From: Cheilinus undulatus
Taxonomy: Eukaryota; Chordata; Actinopteri; Labriformes; Labridae
Direction: 5' to 3'
DNA length: 64,000 bases
Assembly: GCF_018320785.1 (NCBI RefSeq)
Contig: NC_054875.1
Coordinates: 28,897,157-28,961,156, forward strand
Shown: piece after piece, positions 36,801 through 64,000 of the stretch
How positions within the stretch are numbered: position 1 is the first letter of the stretch
Layout: the number at the start of each line of letters is the position of its first letter
Position numbers and translations under genes: made by a program
The notes under the pieces: model-generated
What the model was told of the DNA's origin: nothing
The model's database searches: none
Seen by the model: only the letters and a program-made list of their open reading frames with translations

Positions 36801-39320
36801 CGAATAACATATATATCAATGCAGCAAATGCCCCTATTTGCAGGGAGGCAGATGTATAAGTGGTGAGGATAAAATAAAATAATAAAAATAAGAATAAAGA
36901 AATCCTGAACGGACTACCTTTCACTGAGTAGCTGACACTGCAGTTTATTGATGGGGTGATGTAAGACACAGAGACAGATTTTCCAGCCTCAGCCTTAAGA
37001 GAATAAACCTGTTTCCAGACATATTCAACTCCAGTTTCACCTTCATTGTCACACTATGGAACAGAGAGAACATCATGCAGTTTTATGAACTATATTTCAT
37101 GATGTCTAATCCACAGAGTTTTTGGCAGGGGAAAAAAGTACATGCGTTACCCTTTTATTCTTTTCAGGCCGAATCCTTATTGGTTTGAATGCTGAGAATG
37201 GATAGAATATGTCTAACCTGCAGGTCTTACATGAACCTGAAAGACAGACTTTTGTAATGTTTTATCAAACAAAGCAAAGATTGCTTTAGAGATGAAGCAA
37301 TGCATGATAAAAAAAATGACTTTTTTATTTAAAAAAATGAATAAATACCCCAGTTCTTCATCCAAACATTGACACCGACAGTCTCTAAATATGTCCCATC
37401 AGAATACTGGGGTGGGACAGAGGATAGTTTCACAGGGCAGTCTCCATTAACGTAATCTGCCAGAAAACAGCATTATAGCAACAAGTCTCTCCAGGCTAGT
37501 CCACACTTAAGGTAAAGAAGGTAATTTGGGGAATTAAAAGGTCATACAAGGTTGAAATGAAAGAAAGGGGATTTATATCTCTTTTTACACATGCAATTAA
37601 CAGGACAGGATAGGAGATGACAAAGTAAAAACTAACCCATCAGTAAAAGCAAAAAGACAGGAGAATATAGCCTACCACCATTAGTAAGACCATGCTATGA
37701 ACAAGATGGAATTGTTTCATCAGTAAAAACAGGATAAAATGTGTTGAATAAATAAGTAGGGGAAAGCAGGGTAAGGTGAGCCCGTGGGTTAGCTGAGCCA
37801 CTCCTTGTTTTTAGAAAAATAAACACATAACTGATCAATAAAACAGACATTTTTGAAGAGGTATCCACTGTACCCTCCCACTCTCACTATACCTTAAACT
37901 CCTTCAGAGATCCTCCTGTGAGGTATGTGAAATCTCCATGCTGATTGGCTATCGCGATGCGAGTGATTCCGATATTTTCAGATTTTTCCACTGCCTGTTG
38001 AAAGCAGTGCAAATTCACCAGATTTGTTTGTTAATTTTAAAACGGATTTTGTTTTAAAAATGTGAAATTGTTAGGCCTTAATGAATACAAATTGTCTTAA
38101 ATTGTACCCTTTATGTTGAATAGTACCCCAGTTTATAAAATATGCCATTTTGAACTTGATTGTGTTCCAAGAGTTAAAATTTGTGGGTCCTATTAAAGAA
38201 AACTTGCCTTCATCGTATTGTTGAATAAAACTTTTTAAGAGGTCATTTGGTACTGAATGTGTCATGCTTTGATTAAGCATTATGAGTTGCCTTTAGCCCT
38301 TTTGGCAGTTTTTCTTAGGTTACTTTGCTGTGGGGAGAGGTTTCATAAGACTGAATTGGCATGATTGGCCCATGGATGTGAAGCTCGAAGCACTCACAGA
38401 ATCGGCACATATACTGCCTTTGTTGTTGGTACTTAATGCAATAAGGCCAATTAGCACGGAAAGGGGTGCTTTTTCCCCAAATAACAGCATAATGGCTCAG
38501 CATCTCTGTGTGCTGGTGGGTGTTTGTGGGGATAGGAATGCAACACACTAAGGGGAGCATTAAGGCTGTGCCTTTTTACTTCTTCAAAGTTTTAGCGTGA
38601 ACACTTTATCGGGACCTTTGACAAAGAATCACACCGTTTGCCTGCACGGAGACAGATAATATTCATAAATATTTATGCAGCACCACCAACTACAACTTAC
38701 AAAGCATTATAAGGAGGGAAAATGTTCAATTTTACTTCAATATAACCAATGGCACAATTTACCCTGCCATATTTTCTCCAAAGGCTCAATTTACCCCAGG
38801 CCAGTTGCAAGTTGGGCAAAGAAACCACTTTCTTCAGACATTCCGGTATCCTGAAATTTATGTAAAGATTATTTATAGACATTAATGCCACCCTGTTACA
38901 GTGAAGACACCTCAAGTAAAAACTGGCTCATCTTACCCCACTCTCCCCTACAATTTGCTCCTATATCATTTGAGATATTTTTTGCCAATAAAATGGTGCA
39001 AAAGACTTCAATGCCATGAGGTAAGATACTCCAAATGACTTACCAGACCGTTCTTCTTTCTGTAGCACAAACAAAAGAAAGGGAATAGAACACACTGACA
39101 TTACAGGACGAACACTTTACCCGCCATACATTCAGACTATTTTAGCTTAGTACTAGGCTTTTAACATGTGTCCACGCTCTTATGAATACAGTGAGTAATT
39201 TAGCTTTAATAAATATTACTCTACCACGCGTGTTAAACTCACCTGACATGTCCGGGTACATTCCAGCAGCAGCGAAGACACCACGACGGTAATAAACGCC
39301 ACTGCAGTGAGACTATACAT
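30832..39320 (-). CDS. il17re: Interleukin-17 receptor E-type receptor (complete)
   Basis: Fifteen coding exons join in phase on the minus strand: 39243-39320, 39044-39059, 37349-37456, 37151-37236, 36918-37053, 36498-36637, 36337-36405, 36190-36259, 34456-34634, 34212-34257, 33963-34114, 33805-33867, 33661-33712, 33434-33541 and 30832-31799 (about 756 residues). Exon 1 is a signal peptide (MYSLTAVAFITVVVSSLLLE). The ectodomain is cysteine-rich (KNWGSCKTCRLDIFYPFSAF, CSGPPKIV, HNTSCPFQ) with several N-glycosylation sites. Exon 14 holds the membrane span (LYAVAALIFVCAVVSLG), and the last exon holds the SEFIR region (PVLLVCSSEHSAHVSSVCAL, then DLGPLPWLYGQWENVLKAQG). In mammals IL17RE binds IL-17C together with IL17RA. 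The RE call rests on SEFIR type, a fibronectin-like ectodomain, and position next to il17rc and creld1 in conserved order. Without an alignment, a fish-specific IL17R paralog cannot be excluded. The tail after the SEFIR domain is long and basic. Confidence 0.85.
32985..33225 (+). repeat. Fragment of a widespread teleost interspersed repeat
   Basis: The words TCTGCAGAGGTTTCTGCCCA, AAGGGAAGTTTTTCCTTGCC, TCTAGACCTGCTCT and ATAACTTTGGTTATAAACTGG occur in the order I associate with a common teleost repeat tail ('...GAGATAACTTTGTTATGAATTGGCGC...'). It lies in the il17re intron between the membrane and SEFIR exons. The family name is uncertain. Confidence 0.5.
34826..35076 (+). mobile_element. Tc1-like transposon fragment (same family as 54867-56160)
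   Basis: The series TCAAGAGCCACCAAACACAG, AAGCCACTCCTGAACAAC, CTGGGCTACAATGAAAAAGA and CTGGACTGTTGCTCAGTGG matches the transposase region of a common fish Tc1-like family and the corresponding part of the longer copy at 54867-56160. Internal deletions are evident and no inverted ends remain. It lies in the il17re intron between coding exons 8 and 9. Confidence 0.75.
37759..38948. mobile_element. Non-autonomous DNA transposon with 28-bp terminal inverted repeats
   Basis: The left end GGGGAAAGCAGGGTAAGGTG and the reversed right end GGGGAGAGTGGGGTAAGATG match over about 28 bp with roughly five differences. TA flanks both sides (37757-37758 and 38949-38950). No transposase frame is present in the 1.19-kb interior. 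The 'GGGGTAAGATGAGCC'-type end is shared with repeats I associate with animal genomes, but I cannot place the superfamily. It occupies il17re intron 2. Confidence 0.7.
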
Positions 39321-42300
39321 CTCAAACAAGGTTACTACAAAATTTTCTAGCTTTTAAACATCTGCACATGGTGCTCTCGTGACGCTCTAGTTTTCCCGCC
39401 GGTCCATGACGCTAGTTTCCTCCAGAAAGAGCGACAACTCCAGCTGTTACACTTGCATAAACACGGCAGGCGCTCGGCATGGGAACTTTCTGTATGATTA
39501 TAAGCCTCAGTCACCTGCTCCTTTCTCAACCCCTGCAGAGTGACTAACGATGTGGGCGTCTTTTAAAAGGAAAACAACTCTCATGAATAATAACAGCAAA
39601 CTCCGCCTCTCTTTACCGAAAGGAGCCAAAGGTCTTACACCTAATGCAAATACCAGGGTTACTCAGGGTCAGCGCCTATTTGGTGTCAAGTCCTTGAAAA
39701 CATTTACCTCATTTTGAGGACAACACTAGATAAGTTGCTGCCAGGAAGTGGTATCTTTCACAATCAATCCCACCTCCCACCTGCAAAAATTCACCTTGAC
39801 ACCTGCTCTCCTCAGTAATGTTTGCAGCTCACGTTAAATGAACTTTTGGGGGAGACTAGGGTTAGCTGTCTCATTACTTTTGAAAGATATACATAAGGGT
39901 GCTCATTTCTAACTAGAATTGTGGCTGAGCAAGCACTAAATTTAAGGGAGATGATTGATGATGGTTGAAGGTTCTCAAGTGATTAGCCATTAAACATCAA
40001 ACATTTTCTTAAAAAACGGGGAGAGTAGGTTCAGTTGCCTGTCACACAAAGTGACAAATAAATGGATGGTTTGATGCAATGGAGGTGGTTAGTGATGCCT
40101 GCAGAAGTAGGCATACTCTTTATTTCAAGCAGCACATCCAGCAAGATAACCCTCCTGTGTTAAAAGCAAAGATGTGTAGGACCATCTTTCATATTTAGCT
40201 CACTTAAAAATGAGCCCTTAGTATAATGTTACTTCACTTCCACTGCCTTAGGTAGTAAGGATGATTATGACATTAACAGCCAAAGAGGAGAAGATTTTAC
40301 CATCATCACTGGTCCACAGACTATAGGCTGAGACAACTAAATATTAATTATAGATTTTACATGAGAGGGGGCTGGCCAGTCTGACAGACCATTCATCTGA
40401 GATGTAATCTATTTTAGAACAGAAATACATGCCAGAATGTTCTAAATAAAATTGGAGTAAACTTTCGTCTTAGGTTAGGAAACCAAAAGTTGATGGTAAA
40501 AAAAACCTGACCTAATTACAAAACGTTTCACAAAGCACACAGCTAACTTTAGCTGCATTAGCTTTACCTACATTTGCTAAAGATCATGCTGCATAAATCT
40601 AGTAACAAATCATGGTAGTGACATCAATGCACCATGCCAAACTGGGGTCCCTGATTTCTACAGCTTAGAAGTAGAAGAGCTACAGATGCATTGTATTTTG
40701 ACAGATTTACCCACAGCGGAGAAATACCATGAATCATGAATGTCTGATGAAAATGAAAATACATTTTGGTATGGTTTTAGTCATACTGACTTGTCAGTTT
40801 AAGTCGTCAAAGATCTGTTTTGGTTAATCTTAGTCAAGTCTTTCTCATGGAAAAGAAGGTAGTCGAAGAACAATTTTAGTCATACTTTTAGTTGACAAAA
40901 TTAACACTGTTCATAAGTCCATTCCTTAAGACATCATGATGGAGTCTATTTGCCAAGGACATTCACAACTTCAGACATTTCCAAACTTGTAAAATAAATA
41001 GCTAAACTGGTATTAAGCCTTCCCTCACTGAAATGAGAAGCCGATCAACAACAAGATATTGCAATGTGTTTCTTTTCTTTTTTTAAAGTAATGCCATAGC
41101 TTTACAGACTGACTTTTGTAATGTAGGCTGCACAAGCACATATTTAAGTTCCATGTTAAATGTGGGAAATGGTCTTATTAAATGGTCATGTAAAAGCTTT
41201 TTACTGGTTATGACATAAACTAATATGAATGCTGATGCCTCTTCATGATTGCCAAAAGCAAATGAGATGATCAACATACAGACAGATTTTACAGAAGTAT
41301 TTTTATGTCTAAAACATTTGTCACTGTACGTGCCTTTTGTTAAAAAATTTTCAATGGCAAAGGGGTTATACAGTAATCTTTTAAAAGAATGCGAGATGAA
41401 ATGTTTTGCAAGCATTGACTGCTTGCTTTGTCGACAGACGTTGCCGAGGTAAATACATCTTAAGTTTCTTAACAGTATTGTTAAGTGTTGATTCAAAATT
41501 GCTTCAAAACAAGTGGAATGAAAACATTCCTACAGATCATATGTATTACTTTTATCAGGCAGGAAATTAGCAGGGCGTACTCAGGCTCTGGGGTGAAGAA
41601 AATAGGACACTAGAGCACAGAAAATGAATCATGTTGAACTAGTGTAAGGCCATCCTAAAATGCTTGGTGTCACATTTTCTCCACTCAAAGCATGCCCTTC
41701 ACGTTTTCCATTTAATGCACTACTACATTGTCAGTTTCTCTCCACTGGAAAAAGGCCTGAATATTAGACTTTCCCAACCTTCTAGGAGGTATTAACTGCC
41801 AAGTTTTTATTTCTTTAAACTAGCAGTGCAAGAGGTATTATTAGAACCTAAATACACTTTAATTTTTAAAAAAGTTTTTCTCTGGGACATATCTAAAGAG
41901 CCTACCATGACTAATATACTTTAAAGACTGCAAAAAAGGAACTACTTCTTTTACATAACCCCACAGAGCCTTCAATAGCAAATCTTGATTTTCTTAAGAA
42001 TATGTACACCTGAACCTGCAATGCATCAAAAACTCCTATCCACCAAAACTCACGCAGTTAGCCCATGCATAAATAAATGCAAACAGAGATAAAAATGAAC
42101 ATGCAAACTTTAAGGTTAGAATAGAGTTTAAAAAAAAAAAAGTATTTAGTGGAAATCATGCAACTTTACTTAATATAGACATTCAACTGTGACATCTTTG
42201 CCTGATGCTTATCAGTTGTTTCCACTCCCATTTTGAGCATTGCTCAAGCAGGAAACCAGGCAGCTTTACTCAGAGGGGTTGACGTTTTGGTTGCAAACCT

Positions 42301-43254
42301 ACAGACACATACGCTGTGGTGAGTGGGTGTTTGAGTCGGGTGGGGGATCTTTATCAAGTGTTGGAAAAAATATGACCAAAAACACTAGTGTGAGAAAAGG
42401 AAATTTACGGTGGTTGCTGAGGGAGATATTCGTCATCAGGTGCAAAATAGCTAACACAGCAACTGATAATGTAAACAGGCAGTCAGTGTTAGAGAAATAC
42501 AGTGTTAATGAAAGTAAAGTTTGCTGCTATGGGCTATAACACCTGAATATTTAGTGAGATGGACGGCAGGTTTTTGCTTTAACATGAAAATTTCAGATTC
42601 TTGTCATTTTAACTGTTTCTTCAACCTCTAGGCATGCAAAAATGAAATGAGATTCTAAGCATGTGTCTGTGAGACATGGTACTAGCACTTTTTTTTTCCA
42701 AGGTTGTCTTACCAGTAGAACAAGTGTACAGTTTATCTGCGCCACATATACCATAGAATACAGCACAAGGCAAGAAACAGGAAAAACCAGCCTGAAGCAC
42801 ATAGAATCAAACCCCGTCTAAAACCCTCACAGCTAAGTTAACCACAAACACCACGGTTCTACTCACTTTGTTAAAATAAAGAAATTCTGTGGGTATATTA
42901 AGGCAAATTAGGTCAGAGCAATGTTACAAAAGGAAGTGTTAAAACATAAAGTCCCTAAAAATGCGAAATTCCTTTAGCTAAAAGCCAAGCTCATTGTTTG
43001 ATGAATTGTAGAACCTAAAAGATATGGCACATTCACACCGTTTGAATCCATATCAAGAGATTTCAACATGAGTCATTATTACATAATATGAATTTCTTTG
43101 GAAAGAATCCAGGGTTGGTGAAATATTCTGCTGAACAGTCATATTCTACTAACTAGTCTCCTGAGAAACCCTGAAGCCCACACAAAGTCAACTCTCACAT
43201 GCACCGACACAGAGTGACCACAACACCAGCCACAAGTTTAAAAAACTCAATTCT
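39321..43254. other. Spacer between brpf1 3' end and il17re promoter; no gene seen
   Basis: The il17re promoter should lie at 39321-39600, which is more GC-rich (TTTTCCCGCCGGTCCATGAC at 39391). The rest is AT-rich. It contains a second copy of the dispersed repeat seen at 15722 (40416-40610) and AT-rich filler. The 137-codon minus frame at 41083-41496 has no recognised domain or splice context and is probably chance. Confidence 0.5.
40416..40610. repeat. Dispersed repeat, copy 2
   Basis: Collinear with 15722-16000 over AGAACAGAAATACATGCCAG, TTCTAAATAAAATTGGAGT, ACCAAAAGTTGATGG and CTAATTACAAAACGTTTC, then AGCTAACTTTAGCTGCATTA. It is the shorter and less TAGCTA-rich of the two copies. Confidence 0.5.
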
Positions 43255-43257
43255 TTT

Positions 43258-43263
43258 TTTATT
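43258..43263 (-). terminator. Candidate poly(A) signal of brpf1
   Basis: AATAAA on the minus strand about 820 bases after the brpf1 stop codon (44080). The stretch 43264-44079 contains no other gene and would be the 3' untranslated region. Confidence 0.35.
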
Positions 43264-44079
43264 AAACTTCTATCTTTATGTGATCTGTATATATAAAAGT
43301 TCTACAGCCATTGGCCTGAGACTACGACAGACAGTGAGGCGATCATGTGTTTCAATTTAGTCTTCAGTTTTCGTCGACTAGCAGCCTGTGGGACACAGAC
43401 GTGCGTTGACAAAATCATAAAAACAGGAGACATAATGAACACAGACAAGAAAAAAGGAGGACCATACAAAACTGTCTTGTGTAGTCGGAGTGATAAGAAG
43501 TAGTCCATGTTAAAATGAGAATAAGGGACTTGTCAATAAGGAGTCAGAAGAATAAATAACATTGAAAAAGTCTTTCTTTGTGGCCCGCTGACAAATGAAA
43601 GGGCTCAAACAGCAACAGCTTCTTTTTGAAGGGATGTGCTTGATTGTTGGAATTAACAGCCAAACCAACTAAGTGTTTTCATGTTCACTTCATGCCCTGT
43701 TCAAATGTCATATCATATGTGAGAATCAAAAGGAGACACTGAGTTGTCTAAATGTAATACTATGAAATTTTTTTCAGTCTGTAAACCATTATCTCATTTG
43801 TTCTTAAACATATCGACCACTTACTTTGATTTATGAATCCGAACATAGCATATTTTCCACATTATTATTAATAACCTTTTCAATTCTCTTAAATACAATA
43901 TTTTACATGTCAGATTAAATACGGCTTAGTGTGTATGTCATGGGGCCAATGTAGTGGATTATCATCCCACATTGCTACTGGCACTGTTTTTTTCTGAGTT
44001 CTGTAAAGGAGGCTCGGGCTCTTGAAACATAAACTCCACATCACCAGTGAGGACCAACACATTAAGTGTGTGTGTGTGT

Positions 44080-64000
<19,921 letters not shown>

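Noticed and set aside
41083-41496. 137-codon minus-strand frame between brpf1 and il17re
   Set aside because: Long but with unremarkable composition, no domain, no splice-framed neighbours and AT-rich surroundings; best explained as chance.

Overview
This window reads as nuclear DNA of a ray-finned (teleost) fish. The genes are intron-rich vertebrate genes with standard GT-AG introns. The spaces between exons hold typical teleost repeats: Tc1/mariner and hAT relics, a tRNA-derived SINE, L1-, L2- and RTE-like LINE pieces, and a TTAA-flanked short element. No prokaryotic, organellar or viral gene layout is seen.

Layout. (1) At 379-3852 on the plus strand are the last six coding exons of a coiled-coil protein, tentatively CCDC81-like. 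(2) At 3853-7892 lies a convergent spacer containing an L2-like LINE relic split by a mariner copy. (3) At 7893-11335 on the minus strand is a complete creld1 (10 coding exons, 406 residues by my splice model), with a probable untranslated first exon near 12.6 kb. (4) At 14445-26501 on the minus strand is a complete il17rc-type receptor gene (16 coding exons, about 759 residues, signal peptide to SEFIR domain). Its introns carry three copies of one TTAA-flanked element and a SINE. (5) At 30832-39320 on the minus strand is a complete il17re-type receptor gene (15 coding exons, about 756 residues), including a 16-nt microexon. (6) From 44080 to the right edge on the minus strand are the last 14 exons of brpf1, running from just before PHD finger 1 through the second PHD region, bromodomain and PWWP domain to the stop. 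Its introns are heavily loaded with transposons.

In transcription order the four minus-strand genes are brpf1, il17re, il17rc, creld1. From general knowledge, human 3p25.3 has the same relative order and orientation, so this is an old vertebrate block. il17re and il17rc both encode type I membrane receptors with a cytoplasmic SEFIR domain in one large last exon, which suggests tandem-duplicate ancestry. brpf1 (chromatin reader and scaffold) and creld1 (ER/membrane EGF protein) are neighbours by synteny; nothing in the sequence suggests a shared pathway.

I found no undescribed multi-gene system. The most unusual item is the TTAA-flanked short-element family in il17rc. Two copies keep a short ORF resembling the start of a RecQ-like helicase domain. 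Other notable items are a GC-AG intron in creld1, the il17re microexon, several datable nested insertions, a LINE inside a 33-bp minisatellite, and a 162-bp poly(A)-tailed insertion with a perfect 18-bp target duplication. All exon borders were worked out by eye from splice consensus and reading phase.
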